64,000 nucleotides of DNA. It comes from Rhodocyclaceae bacterium (GTDB lineage: Bacteria > Pseudomonadota > Gammaproteobacteria > Burkholderiales > CAIKXV01). The DNA is taken from NCBI GenBank assembly GCA_020248265.1, contig JADCHX010000023.1, positions 1 to 64,000 of the forward strand, written 5' to 3'. A program made the translations under genes and the position numbers. Under the pieces are notes generated by a model that worked only from the letters and a program-made list of their open reading frames with translations, did no database searches and was not told where the DNA came from. This document shows, one piece after another, positions 25,625-34,557 of the stretch. How positions within the stretch are numbered: the first letter of the stretch is position 1; the number at the start of each line of letters is the position of its first letter.

Positions 25625-25638
25625 GATGTGATCACATC
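25625..25638. promoter_or_regulatory. 14-bp perfect palindrome, candidate operator
   Basis: GATGTGATCACATC is a perfect palindrome lying 13 bases after a possible -10 hexamer (TAATAT at 25607-25612) and 63 bases before the Bug receptor start. The position would let a dimeric repressor (GntR- or IclR-like, unknown) block transcription start of the molybdenum hydroxylase operon. No regulator gene is adjacent. Confidence 0.45.
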
Positions 25639-25700
25639 GCCTGCCGGCCCGCTGGCGGCACCGGGAACCGGCACGAACCCCAGCACGAGAGGTCCACTGC

Positions 25701-26708
25701 ATGCGCCCGACACCCGCCCAGAACACCGAACGCCCCGCCCCTCCGGCGAATGTCGTGCGCCGCACGATCCTGTGCGCCCTGCTGGCCACGGCGCCTGCAG
25801 CGAGCTTCGCGCAGCCGGCCTTCCCTTCGAAGACCATTCGCCTGATCGCACCGTTTGCGCCCGGCGGTGCCCTCGACCTGACCGCACGCGTAGTGGGGCA
25901 GGTGCTGACCGAACAGCTGGGCCAGCCTGTCATCGTCGACAACCGGGCCGGCGCCGCCGGCGCCATCGGGTCCGAGCAGGTCGCGCGCGCGGCACCCGAC
26001 GGCTACACGCTGCTGCTCGGGGCCACGACGACCCACGGCATCAATCCGGTGCTGCAGCAGCTCAGCTACGACCCGATCAAGGATTTCACGCCGGTGTCGC
26101 TGGTGGTGACGATCCCGCATGTGCTGGTCGTCAACCCGACGCTGCCGGTCAACACCCTGCCCGACCTGATCAAGTACGCCCGCAGCAAGCCCGGCCTGAC
26201 CTACGGCTCGGCCGGCACGGGTTCGCCGCACCACCTCGCCGGCGAGATGCTCAAGATCGCCACCGGCATCGACATCACCCATGTGCCCTACAAGGGCTCG
26301 GCGCCCGCGATGTCCGACGTCATCGCTGGCCAGGTGCAGTTCATGTCGATCGAACTCACCGCCGCGGTCAGCCAGCTCAAGGCCGGCAAGCTCAGGGCGA
26401 TCGCGATTGCCACGGCGAAGCGGGTGCCGGGCGTCGATCTGCCGACGGTCGGCGAAAGCGGCGTGCCCGGGTTCGAAGTCACGGCCTGGTACGCGGTCTA
26501 TGCGCCTGCCCGCACCCCGCGCAACGTGGTCGACATCCTGTCGAAGGCGATCGCCCGCGGCCTCGGCTCGGGCGAAGCGCGCGAGAAGCTCGCCTCGCTC
26601 AACGCGGTCACCATCGGCAGCACGCCGGAGGAACTGACCACCCACATGCGCAGCGAACTCGCGCGCTGGTCGAAAGTCATCAAGACCGCCGGCGTGAAGG
26701 CCGAGTAG
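25701..26708 (+). CDS. Bug-family (TctC-like) receptor, first of a related pair
   Basis: A 335-residue receptor with a long basic n-region and a signal peptide ending APAASFAQ. The ligand loop is PGGALDLTARVV, with leucine between alanine and aspartate, a form it shares only with the receptor at 30584. Other shared segments are INPVLQQLSYDPIKDF, KRVPGVDLPT, the end of the YAVYAPA strand, and LSKAIARGLGSGEA. It is the first gene of the operon, 47 bp before the FAD subunit, and probably binds the substrate of the molybdenum hydroxylase or its acid product. Confidence 0.93.
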   Translation: MRPTPAQNTERPAPPANVVRRTILCALLATAPAASFAQPAFPSKTIRLIAPFAPGGALDLTARVVGQVLTEQLGQPVIVDNRAGAAGAIGSEQVARAAPDGYTLLLGATTTHGINPVLQQLSYDPIKDFTPVSLVVTIPHVLVVNPTLPVNTLPDLIKYARSKPGLTYGSAGTGSPHHLAGEMLKIATGIDITHVPYKGSAPAMSDVIAGQVQFMSIELTAAVSQLKAGKLRAIAIATAKRVPGVDLPTVGESGVPGFEVTAWYAVYAPARTPRNVVDILSKAIARGLGSGEAREKLASLNAVTIGSTPEELTTHMRSELARWSKVIKTAGVKAE

Positions 26709-26755
26709 TTCCCCCGCCGTTTTCCGATCACCCCGCAGACAGTCGAGCCCATCCG

Positions 26756-27661
26756 ATGAAGCCTCCCCAGTTCGAATACGCCGCGCCCGCCACCCTGCCC
26801 GAAGCGCTCGCGCTGCTCGCCCATCCGGACGGTGACGCAAAACCGCTGGCGGGCGGGCAGAGCCTGATGCCGGTGCTGGCCTTCCGCCTCGCCTCGCCGC
26901 GCCTGCTGGTCGACCTTCGAAAGCTGCCGGGCATGGACCGCATCGACATCGATGCCAGTGGCGTACGCATGGGCGCAAAGGTGCGCTGGCGCGACATCGA
27001 GCGCGATTCCCGCCTGAAGACCGCGCTGCCGCTGCTGGCCGAAGCGATCGGGCATGTCGCCCACTACCAGATCCGTAACCGCGGCACGGTCGGCGGCAGC
27101 CTCGCCCATGCCGACCCGGCTGCGGAGCTGCCCGGCATTGCAGTGGCCTGCGACGCGACGATAGAGATCGCCAGCGTGCGCGGCACCCGTAGCGTGGCTG
27201 CCGCCGATTTCTTCGAGGGTGCGCTGACCACGGTGCTGCAGCCCGATGAGCTGATCACCGCGATCACCTTCCCCGCCTGGCCCGCCACGCGCGCCAGCGC
27301 ATTCGAGGAACTCGCGCGCCGCCACGGCGACTTCGCGATGGCGGGTACCGCGGTCTGGTTCGACCTCGACGCGGCCGGACGCGCGCGCGACACGCATATC
27401 GCGGTGATCGGCGCATCCGACCGTCCACGCCGGCTACCCGCCGCCGAGGCGAAGCTCGACGGCCAGGTCGTCGATGCCGGCACGATCGGCGAAGCTGCGT
27501 GCGCGGCCGCAGGCGCATGCGATCCCGCGGACGACCTGCATGCCAGCGCGGCCTATCGGCGGAACCTGGTCGGCGTACTGGTCGAGCGGGCGCTGGCAAG
27601 GGCACTGGCTGCCACGAAGAGTGGCGGCAGGGCAATCAATCGCAGCGGGGAGTCGCACTGA
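26756..27661 (+). CDS. Molybdenum hydroxylase FAD-binding (medium) subunit
   Basis: A 301-residue FAD subunit of the xanthine dehydrogenase/CO dehydrogenase family. The two FAD loops are visible: AGGQSLMPVLAFRLA at about residues 33-47 and RNRGTVGGSLAHADPAAELP at about 106-125. It carries electrons from the iron-sulfur subunit to an acceptor. It overlaps the small-subunit gene by one base (TGATG) and forms the set medium, small, large, the usual order in these operons. Confidence 0.93.
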   Translation: MKPPQFEYAAPATLPEALALLAHPDGDAKPLAGGQSLMPVLAFRLASPRLLVDLRKLPGMDRIDIDASGVRMGAKVRWRDIERDSRLKTALPLLAEAIGHVAHYQIRNRGTVGGSLAHADPAAELPGIAVACDATIEIASVRGTRSVAAADFFEGALTTVLQPDELITAITFPAWPATRASAFEELARRHGDFAMAGTAVWFDLDAAGRARDTHIAVIGASDRPRRLPAAEAKLDGQVVDAGTIGEAACAAAGACDPADDLHASAAYRRNLVGVLVERALARALAATKSGGRAINRSGESH

Positions 27662-28188
27662 TGGAAGTCTCGTTCAAGGTCAATGGCAATGCGGTGAAGG
27701 CCCAGGTCGAACCGCGCACCACCCTGTCGCTTTGCCTGCGCGACAACCTCAGGCTCACCGGTACCCATGTCGGTTGCGAGCACGGCGTATGCGGTGCCTG
27801 CACGGTGATCGTCGACGGCGAAGCCGTGCGCTCCTGCCTGACGCTGGCGGTACAGGTCGAGGGCCGTTCCATCACTACGGTCGAAGGGCTGGCCGACGGT
27901 GATGCGCTGTCTCCGCTGCAGGCGGCGTTCCGCCGCCACAATGCGCTGCAGTGCGGGTTCTGCACGCCGGGCATGCTCACCACCGCGCATGCGCTGCTCA
28001 CCGACGAGCCGGACGCCAGCGCCGACCGCATCCGCGAGGTGCTGTCCGGCAACCTGTGCCGCTGCACCGGCTACGTGCCGATCGTCGAAGCGGTGCTGGA
28101 TGCGCGCGCGGCCTATGGCGGCCCGGCCAGCGACGGTGCGGCCGGCCACGCTGCCACGGCCAACCCGACCGCGGGAGCCGGCCGATGA
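27661..28188 (+). CDS. Molybdenum hydroxylase [2Fe-2S] (small) subunit
   Basis: A 175-residue subunit with both clusters: the plant-type ferredoxin site C39, C44, C47, C59 (CEHGVCGAC ... C) and the helical-domain site C98, C101, C133, C135 (QCGFC ... CRC). It passes electrons from the molybdenum centre to FAD. The last 25 residues are a poorly conserved alanine/glycine tail. The large-subunit ATG overlaps its stop by four bases. Confidence 0.95.
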   Translation: MEVSFKVNGNAVKAQVEPRTTLSLCLRDNLRLTGTHVGCEHGVCGACTVIVDGEAVRSCLTLAVQVEGRSITTVEGLADGDALSPLQAAFRRHNALQCGFCTPGMLTTAHALLTDEPDASADRIREVLSGNLCRCTGYVPIVEAVLDARAAYGGPASDGAAGHAATANPTAGAGR

Positions 28189-30542
28189 ATGCCCGCCTGA
28201 CCGACATCCTGCCGGAGTCCGCAGCCACCGCCGACGACGGCCCCTACATCGGCCGGTCCGTACAGCGGGTCGAAGACCTGCGGCTGCTGCGCGGCCTGGG
28301 CCGTTACGCCGACGACGTGGCGCTGCCCGGCATGCTGCATGCGGCGATGCTGCGCAGCTCGATCGCCCATGCCCGCGTACGCGGCATCGACGCGGGCGCA
28401 GCGCGCGCAATGCCAGGCGTGCATGCGGTGATCACCGCGGCCGAGATCGCCAGTGCGCCCGGCCAGCCGGTACCGACCGTCCCGCTCCGGCTGCAGCCAC
28501 TGCCCTGCATGGAACCCTATCGCCAGCCGGTGATCGTGCAGGACCGTATCCGCCATGTCGGCGAGGTGATCGCGATCGTCATCGCGGACACGCTCGCCCT
28601 GGCCGAAGATGCGATGGAGGCGATCGAGCTCGACCTCGAGCAACTGCCTGCGGTCGCCGACTGGAAGACCTCGGCCGCCGACGAGACGCTGCTGTTCGAC
28701 GCCACGACGACCAACCGCGGCGTCACCTTCACCGCCAGGCGCGGCGACGCCGATGCCGCGTTCGCGGCAGCCGTGCACATCCAGCGCGAGCACTTCACCG
28801 TCCAGCGCCAGGCGCCGGTGACGATGGAGGCGCGCGGCGTGGTCGCCGACTGGGATGCGGCAAACGGCCGGCTGATCGTGTACGGCGCGGCGAAGGTCCC
28901 GTTCTTCAACCGCCATGCCAGCGCACGGATGCTCGGCATGCCCGACAGCGCCGTCGACTTCATCGAGGGCGACACCGGAGGCAGCTTCGGCGCCCGCGGC
29001 GAGTTCTACGTCGAGGATTTCCTGGTGCCGTTCGCCGCGCGCCATGTCGGCCGTCCGGTCAAGTGGATCAGCGACCGGCGCGAAGACCTGATGACGATGG
29101 CGCAGTCGCGCGAGTGCGAGGCAGACGTCGAGATGGCCTTCGCGGCCGACGGCACCATCCTCGGCGTGCGCGGCACCGCCTGGTGCGACCTCGGTGCGTA
29201 TCCGCGCACCAACGGGCTGATCCAGCCGCGCAACATCCCGCATTTCCTGACCAATGCCTACCGCATCGAAGCGGTGCACGTCGATTCGCACGTGCAGTTC
29301 ACCAACAAGGGCCCAGCCGGTACCTACCGCGCACCCGGCCGCGCCGAGACCGCGATGTTCTGCGAACGGCTGATCGAACGCGGCGCGAAGGCGATGGGCC
29401 TCGATCCGATCGAGGTTCGTCGGCGCAACCTGGTCACCTCGAGCGACATGCCCTGGCACTTCGCGACGCTCACCCCGTCGGCACCGGAATCGAGCGGACT
29501 CTCCGAGGCCGACAGCGGCGACTACCTCGCCGCGTTCGAGCGCTGCCTGGCCGAGTTCGACTGGCAGGGCAAGCTCGCGCTGCAGGGCACGGTGGTCGAC
29601 GGTCTCCATCACGGCATCGGCGTCGCCTGCTTCATCGAGGGCGGCGCGGCCGGCCCGCGCGAGAACGCGAAGATCGAACTCGCGCGCGACGGCTCGATCA
29701 CGCTGTATGTCGGCTCCACCTCGGTCGGCCAGGGCCTGGAGACCTCGCTCGGACAGATCGCGGCCGATGCCCTCGGTATCCCGATGTCCGCGCTGACGCT
29801 GCTGCACGGGTCGACCACCTACCTGCACGAGGGCTTCGGCTCGTACCACTCGCGTTCCACCGTGATGGGCGGCTCGGCGATCATCGAAGCGGCCGGCAAG
29901 TTCAAGCAGGCCGTGCGCGAAGCGGCTGCGACCTACCTCGAGTGCCTGCCCGAGCAGGTCACGATCGCCGGCACCGAGGCGAAATCGCCACGCGGCCGCA
30001 GCATCGGCTTTGCCGAACTGGCGAAGAACGAAACGATCGTGGTCGATGGCACGTTCGCCAACCACCACCATACCTGGGCCTACGGGGCGGCCGCAGCGCA
30101 TGTCGCGGTCGATGCGCGCACCGGTGACGTGTCCCTGCTCGACTATGTCGTGGTCGAGGACGTCGGCCGCGCGATCAATCCGCTGCTGCTGCGCGGGCAG
30201 TTGCTGGGCGGCACGGTGCAGGGACTGGGCGGCGCCTTCCTGGAAGAGATGGTGTACGACGCCGAGGGCCAGATGCTCACCGGCACGCTCGCCGACTACC
30301 TGGTGCCGACCGCGACGGACTTTCCGCGCCTGCGCGCGGTGATCACCGAGGACTTCCCGTCGCCGATCAACCCGATCGGTGCCAAGGGAGCCGGCGAAGG
30401 CGGCACGATCGTCGCCCCGGCGGTGATCGTCAACGCGATCGCCAACGCGCTCGGCGAGTACGGCGTGAACCCCACCTCGTTGCCGCTGTCGCCGTCACGG
30501 CTGTGGCACATGATCGACGACGCGCGGCGCGCCGCGCGCTGA
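28185..30542 (+). CDS. Molybdenum hydroxylase catalytic (large) subunit
   Basis: A 785-residue molybdopterin-binding subunit of the xanthine oxidase family. Cofactor segments are GDTGGSFGARGEFY, the TYRAPGRAETAM loop and the C-terminal GAKGAGEGG, where E738 is the catalytic base. The CO-dehydrogenase loop AYxCSFR is absent, so this is not a form I CO dehydrogenase; aldehyde, N-heterocycle (nicotinate or quinoline-like) or aromatic acyl hydroxylation are the alternatives. The enzyme should insert oxygen from water in the cytoplasm. No maturation genes such as coxD, xdhC or a MobA-like gene follow; they must lie elsewhere. It is flanked by two closely related Bug receptors. Confidence 0.93.
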   Translation: MNARLTDILPESAATADDGPYIGRSVQRVEDLRLLRGLGRYADDVALPGMLHAAMLRSSIAHARVRGIDAGAARAMPGVHAVITAAEIASAPGQPVPTVPLRLQPLPCMEPYRQPVIVQDRIRHVGEVIAIVIADTLALAEDAMEAIELDLEQLPAVADWKTSAADETLLFDATTTNRGVTFTARRGDADAAFAAAVHIQREHFTVQRQAPVTMEARGVVADWDAANGRLIVYGAAKVPFFNRHASARMLGMPDSAVDFIEGDTGGSFGARGEFYVEDFLVPFAARHVGRPVKWISDRREDLMTMAQSRECEADVEMAFAADGTILGVRGTAWCDLGAYPRTNGLIQPRNIPHFLTNAYRIEAVHVDSHVQFTNKGPAGTYRAPGRAETAMFCERLIERGAKAMGLDPIEVRRRNLVTSSDMPWHFATLTPSAPESSGLSEADSGDYLAAFERCLAEFDWQGKLALQGTVVDGLHHGIGVACFIEGGAAGPRENAKIELARDGSITLYVGSTSVGQGLETSLGQIAADALGIPMSALTLLHGSTTYLHEGFGSYHSRSTVMGGSAIIEAAGKFKQAVREAAATYLECLPEQVTIAGTEAKSPRGRSIGFAELAKNETIVVDGTFANHHHTWAYGAAAAHVAVDARTGDVSLLDYVVVEDVGRAINPLLLRGQLLGGTVQGLGGAFLEEMVYDAEGQMLTGTLADYLVPTATDFPRLRAVITEDFPSPINPIGAKGAGEGGTIVAPAVIVNAIANALGEYGVNPTSLPLSPSRLWHMIDDARRAAR

Positions 30543-30583
30543 ACGCGAACCGCCGCCGCCCTTCCCCGCCTGGAGACACCGAG

Positions 30584-31612
30584 ATGAGCCACGCCCGCCG
30601 TACGTTCCCCGATGCCCGCCGCCGCAGTGTCGCCCTGGCCGGCGGCGGCGGATTGCTGTCCGCGCTCGCCGGCGGCAGCGGCCTGCTGCTGCCAACGTCG
30701 GCAGCATACGCGCAGGCGGCGAAGTTCCCCGCGAAGCCGGTACGCGTCATCGCCGGCTTCGCTCCGGGTGGCGCTCTCGATCTCAATGCCCGGATAGCGG
30801 CGCAGGCCATCCAGGAGCAACTGGGCCAGCCTGGCATCGTCGAGAACCGGGCCGGGGCGTCGGGCGTGATCGGCACCGAGCACGTGATGCGGGCCGCGCC
30901 CGACGGCTACACGCTGCTGCTGGGCGCAGCGGGCACTCATGGCATCAATCCGGTGCTGCAGAAGCTGCCCTACGACCCGATCAAGGATTTCGCCCCGGTC
31001 TCGCTGGTCTCGTCGGTGCCCCATGTGCTGATCGTGCATCCGTCGCTGCCGGTGAAGACGCTCCAGGAGTTCGTGAAGTTCGCGCGCGCCAACCCGGGCC
31101 TCAATTACGCATCGTCGGGTACTGGCACCATCCACCACCTCGCGGCAGAAATGCTGCGCTCGATGATCGGAGCGCAGTTCGTGCATGTGCCCTACAAGGG
31201 CGCCGCGCCAGCAATGGCCGACGTGATCAGCGGCCAGGTGCCGTGGATGTCGATCGAGTACGCCCCCGCCGCGCCGATGATCAAGGCCGGCAAGCTGCGC
31301 GCCCTCGCGCTGGCGACGTCCAGGCGCGTGCCCGGCATCGACGTGCCGACATCAGCCGAGGGTGGCGTGCCCGGCTGGGAGGTCACCAACTGGTACGCGG
31401 TGTTCGCGCCCGCCGGCACCAGCCCGGAGGTGGTCGACACGCTGTCGAAAGCGATCGCCCGCGGGCTCGGCTCTGCCGAGGCGAAAGAGCGACTGTCCTC
31501 GCTCGGGGCGATCCCGATCGGCGGCACCCCGGCGGAACTCGCCGTGCTGGTGAAGTCCGAACTGGCGCGCTGGTCGGCGATCGTCAAGTCGGCCAACGTC
31601 AAGATCGACTGA
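30584..31612 (+). CDS. Bug-family (TctC-like) receptor, second of a related pair
   Basis: A 342-residue receptor 41 bp after the large hydroxylase subunit. The n-region has three consecutive arginines before a glycine-rich core (ARRRSVALAGGG), which could allow Tat export, though the motif is incomplete; cleavage is likely at SAAYAQ. The ligand loop PGGALDLNARIA and the segments INPVLQKLPYDPIKDF, RRVPGIDVPT and LSKAIARGLGSAEA mark it as a paralogue of the receptor at 25701. The pair brackets the hydroxylase genes. Confidence 0.93.
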   Translation: MSHARRTFPDARRRSVALAGGGGLLSALAGGSGLLLPTSAAYAQAAKFPAKPVRVIAGFAPGGALDLNARIAAQAIQEQLGQPGIVENRAGASGVIGTEHVMRAAPDGYTLLLGAAGTHGINPVLQKLPYDPIKDFAPVSLVSSVPHVLIVHPSLPVKTLQEFVKFARANPGLNYASSGTGTIHHLAAEMLRSMIGAQFVHVPYKGAAPAMADVISGQVPWMSIEYAPAAPMIKAGKLRALALATSRRVPGIDVPTSAEGGVPGWEVTNWYAVFAPAGTSPEVVDTLSKAIARGLGSAEAKERLSSLGAIPIGGTPAELAVLVKSELARWSAIVKSANVKID

Positions 31613-31661
31613 GTACCCGCAACAGCCTGCGGGCGCCCGCGGCAGCGCCCGACGGGTCGGC

Positions 31662-31667
31662 TACAAT
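31662..31667 (+). promoter_or_regulatory. Possible -10 element before the lyase gene
   Basis: TACAAT (five of six) lies within the 173-bp gap between the Bug receptor and the isocitrate-lyase-like gene, the largest gap in this plus-strand block. No good -35 box is seen, so an internal promoter is only suggested. Confidence 0.3.
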
Positions 31668-31785
31668 CACCGCTTCTGCGGGCTTCGCTGTCCGCTCCTG
31701 CGTGCGGCGCTGCCCGCCGTTGCCGGCCGCCCGCCGGTCGATCCGGGCGGTGCAACCGCCGCTCGCGCTCCACCGGAACTTCCGC

Positions 31786-32679
31786 ATGCCTTCTTCCTCT
31801 GCCCGCCGCCGCCTGCGCGAACGCCTGACCTCGGGCCCGATGGTGGTCGCTCCCGGCATCTACGATGCCTACGGGGCCCGCCTGACCGAGATGGCCGGCT
31901 TCGAGGCCGTGTACATGACGGGCAACGGCGTCTCCGCCAGCCTTCTGGGCAGGGCCGATGTCGGCCTGATCGACCTCACGCTGTTCTCCCAGCATGCGCA
32001 CCGAGCCGCTGCCGCGGTCGAGATCCCGCTGATCTGCGACGCTGACACCGGCTACGGCAACGCGGTGAACGTTCGCCGCACGGTCGAAGAGTTCGAGGCC
32101 GGCGGTGTTGCCGCCATCCACCTCGAAGACCAGGTGATGCCGAAGAAGTGCGGCCACATCCCGGGCGCACGTCCGGTCGTCTCGCTGCTCGAGCATGCCC
32201 GGAAGATCGAGGCCGCGGTTGCCGCGCGCCGCGATCCGGATTTCCTGATCATCGCCCGCACCGACGCCGCCGGCGGGCTCGGGCTGGTCGAGGCGATCGC
32301 ACGGGCGAAAGCCTACCGGTCGGCCGGCGCGGATGTGACCTTCGTCGAGATGAAGAACAGCCCGACGCTGCTCGACGACATGAAGCGGGTGACCGGGTCC
32401 GTGGACGCACCGGCACTGGTCAATGTCGAGGAAAGCGGCGCTCTGGGACAGCTGACGGCTGCCCAGCTGGAAGAACTCGGTTTCCGGATCGCGATCTACC
32501 CCGGGCTCGCGCGCTATGCGGCCGGCTTCGGTATCCGGCACGCGCTCGACACGCTCAAGCGCGACGGCAACACGAAGTCCGCGCGCGACCGGATGCTGTC
32601 CTTCAAGGACTACAACGAGGCACTCAAGCTCGACGACATCATCGAGTGGGAAGGGAAGTACCTGCCCCCGGCAGACTGA
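31786..32679 (+). CDS. Isocitrate lyase/PEP mutase superfamily C-C lyase
   Basis: A 297-residue lyase. Metal-binding aspartates D85 and D87 sit in CDADTGYGN and the catalytic loop is KKCGH with C122, the cysteine general acid of the lyase branch (methylisocitrate, oxaloacetate or dimethylmalate lyases) rather than the phosphonate mutases. It should cleave a 2-substituted malate into pyruvate or glyoxylate and a smaller acid, with Mg. The start was placed at the ATG giving MPSSSARRRL; longer open frames have no family similarity. It opens a second plus-strand sub-unit with a D-2-hydroxyacid dehydrogenase, 90 bp downstream. Confidence 0.9.
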   Translation: MPSSSARRRLRERLTSGPMVVAPGIYDAYGARLTEMAGFEAVYMTGNGVSASLLGRADVGLIDLTLFSQHAHRAAAAVEIPLICDADTGYGNAVNVRRTVEEFEAGGVAAIHLEDQVMPKKCGHIPGARPVVSLLEHARKIEAAVAARRDPDFLIIARTDAAGGLGLVEAIARAKAYRSAGADVTFVEMKNSPTLLDDMKRVTGSVDAPALVNVEESGALGQLTAAQLEELGFRIAIYPGLARYAAGFGIRHALDTLKRDGNTKSARDRMLSFKDYNEALKLDDIIEWEGKYLPPAD

Positions 32680-32769
32680 TCCAGCCACCGCACCCCTCGT
32701 TCCTGCACCGCCCGTCCCGAGCCGGGACACCGCCTGACCGCCTTGCGAAGAGATACCGGAGCCCACGCC

Positions 32770-33795
32770 ATGCCGACCCTGATGCTTTCGAAGAACTTCA
32801 TCGACGAACATGCCGCACGGCTGGCGCAGATCGAGAAGGCGAACAACACGACCTTCGAACTGGTACGGCTGGACACGAAGCTCGTCTACCTGCCCGACGA
32901 GATCGCCTCGCGCATCGACGCCGGCTTCCTGTCGCGCGACATCCGCTTCGGTTCGATGTCGCATGCCGGGCACTACGAGCCGGTGCCAGAGGCCTGCCCG
33001 CACTTCTTCAAGCCGATCGACCAGTCGAAGGGCTTCAAGTGGCTGCAGATCGCCAGCGCCGGCATCGACCGCCCGATCTACGGCGAACTGATGGCACGCG
33101 GCATCCGCGTGTCGACCGGTGCCGGTACCCATGCCGAGCCGATCGCCCAGACCACGATCGGCGCGATGCTGATGCTGTCGCGCGGCTTCATGAAGTGGCT
33201 GCCGGCGCAGCGCGCCCACAAGTGGCATGCGCTGCGTGACGCCGAGGCGCCGAAAGACCTGCGCGGCCAGACGATGGTGATCGTCGGCGTCGGCTCGATC
33301 GGCGGCTTCACCGCGCCGATCGCGAAGGCACTCGGCCTGAAGGTGATCGGCGTGCGGCGCAGCCCGAAGCGGCCCGACGACGTGGTCGACGAGATCGTGC
33401 ATCCATCGAAGCTGGACGAACTGCTGCCGAAGACCGACTGGCTGATGCTCTGCTGCCCGCTGAGCGACGAGACGCGCGGCATGATCGATGCACGCCGGCT
33501 CGCGCTGTTGCCGAAAGGCGCGCACCTGCTCAACGTCGCGCGCGGCCCGGTGGTGGTCGAGCAGGACCTGATCGCCGCGCTGCGCTCCGGCCACCTCGGC
33601 GGCGCCTTCCTCGACGTGTTCGAGACCGAGCCTCTGCAGGCCGAATCGCCGCTGTGGGACATGCCGAACGTGATCTGCACGCCGCACAACTCGTCGACCT
33701 CGGACGGCAATGAAGCGCGCGTGTCGACGATCTTCCTCGAGAACCTCGATCGCTGGTGCAAGGGCCAGCCGCTGATCAACGAAGTGAAGGCCTGA
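32770..33795 (+). CDS. D-2-hydroxyacid dehydrogenase
   Basis: A 341-residue NAD(P)-dependent dehydrogenase. The nucleotide fold shows GVGSIGG (residues 173-179); the catalytic set is R258 (NVARGP), E285 (DVFETEPL) and H306 (CTPHNSS). The arginine at V-R-R after the second Rossmann strand (GVRRSPKR) favours NADP, as in glyoxylate and hydroxypyruvate reductases. It reduces a 2-keto acid or oxidises a D-2-hydroxy acid. It starts nine bases upstream-coupled to the following ModA-like gene, 8 bp apart, and may process the keto acid released by the preceding lyase. Confidence 0.9.
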   Translation: MPTLMLSKNFIDEHAARLAQIEKANNTTFELVRLDTKLVYLPDEIASRIDAGFLSRDIRFGSMSHAGHYEPVPEACPHFFKPIDQSKGFKWLQIASAGIDRPIYGELMARGIRVSTGAGTHAEPIAQTTIGAMLMLSRGFMKWLPAQRAHKWHALRDAEAPKDLRGQTMVIVGVGSIGGFTAPIAKALGLKVIGVRRSPKRPDDVVDEIVHPSKLDELLPKTDWLMLCCPLSDETRGMIDARRLALLPKGAHLLNVARGPVVVEQDLIAALRSGHLGGAFLDVFETEPLQAESPLWDMPNVICTPHNSSTSDGNEARVSTIFLENLDRWCKGQPLINEVKA

Positions 33796-33803
33796 GACCC
33801 GAC

Positions 33804-34508
33804 ATGACAACGCTGAACATCATCAGTGCCGGTGCCATGCAGGCAGTCGTCACCGCCCTCGCCCCCGTGTTCGAGAAAGTCTCCGGCGCGACCGTGTCGG
33901 TCACCTTCGGTGCGGTCGGACAGCAGAAGGCTCGCGTACTCGCCGGCGAACCGGCGGACGTGATCCTGCTTACCCCTGAGATGCTCGACGACCTCGCGGC
34001 CACTGGATGGGTCGTGCCGGGTTCGCAGCGCACGCTCGGCCGGGTCGGCATGGGCGTGGTGGTGCCGAAGGGTCATCCGCCGGTGGACGTGTCCACGCCG
34101 GAGGCGCTGCGTGCCACGATGCTGGCGGCCAGCATGGTCGTCTACCCCGATCCGCAGATCGCGTCGGCCGGGCGCAACTTCGACAATGCACTGATCAAGC
34201 TGGGCATCCGCGACGCGCTCTCCGACCGCATTCGCCACTTCCCGAACGGTAACGTGTCGATGACCTGGCTCGGCGAACAGCGCATCCCGGGTTCGATCGG
34301 TGTCACTCAGGTGAGCGAGATCAAGCCGATACCGACGATCGACCTTCTGGCCGAGATACCGGGCGACCTGCAGGTGATCACCGCCTACGGCGCGGCCCGC
34401 GCCGCAAAGGGCCGCGAAGCGGCGCTCGGCCAGGCCTTCTTCGACCTGCTGTGCTCCGCGCAGGGGCGTGCAGTGATCGTCACGGCGGGGTTCTCCCCGG
34501 TCGACTGA
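33804..34508 (+). CDS. ModA-like type II substrate-binding protein lacking a signal peptide
   Basis: A 234-residue protein with the fold and motifs of molybdate- or sulfate-type binding proteins: LNIISAGAMQAVVTALAP, then TFGAVGQQKARVLAGEPADVILL, VVVPKGHPP and QGRAVIVTAGFSPVD. The first residues are already the first core strand, so there is no export signal and it would stay in the cytoplasm. The ATG is eight bases after the preceding stop, and an upstream in-frame extension (from 33756) is only the end of the dehydrogenase gene in another frame. No ModB/ModC genes follow. Leaderless ModA-like proteins occur in other catabolic clusters; function is unknown. Confidence 0.82.
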   Translation: MTTLNIISAGAMQAVVTALAPVFEKVSGATVSVTFGAVGQQKARVLAGEPADVILLTPEMLDDLAATGWVVPGSQRTLGRVGMGVVVPKGHPPVDVSTPEALRATMLAASMVVYPDPQIASAGRNFDNALIKLGIRDALSDRIRHFPNGNVSMTWLGEQRIPGSIGVTQVSEIKPIPTIDLLAEIPGDLQVITAYGAARAAKGREAALGQAFFDLLCSAQGRAVIVTAGFSPVD

Positions 34509-34557
34509 CGGGTTAAAGTCCTCCGCAAACAAGGACAACGCTCCGAAGGAGGAGAAC

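Noticed and set aside
28185..30542. Aerobic CO dehydrogenase large subunit (CoxL)
   Set aside because: The operon order fits, but the form I active-site loop AYxCSFR is missing and a TYRAPGRAET loop is present instead, so only a general molybdenum hydroxylase is claimed.
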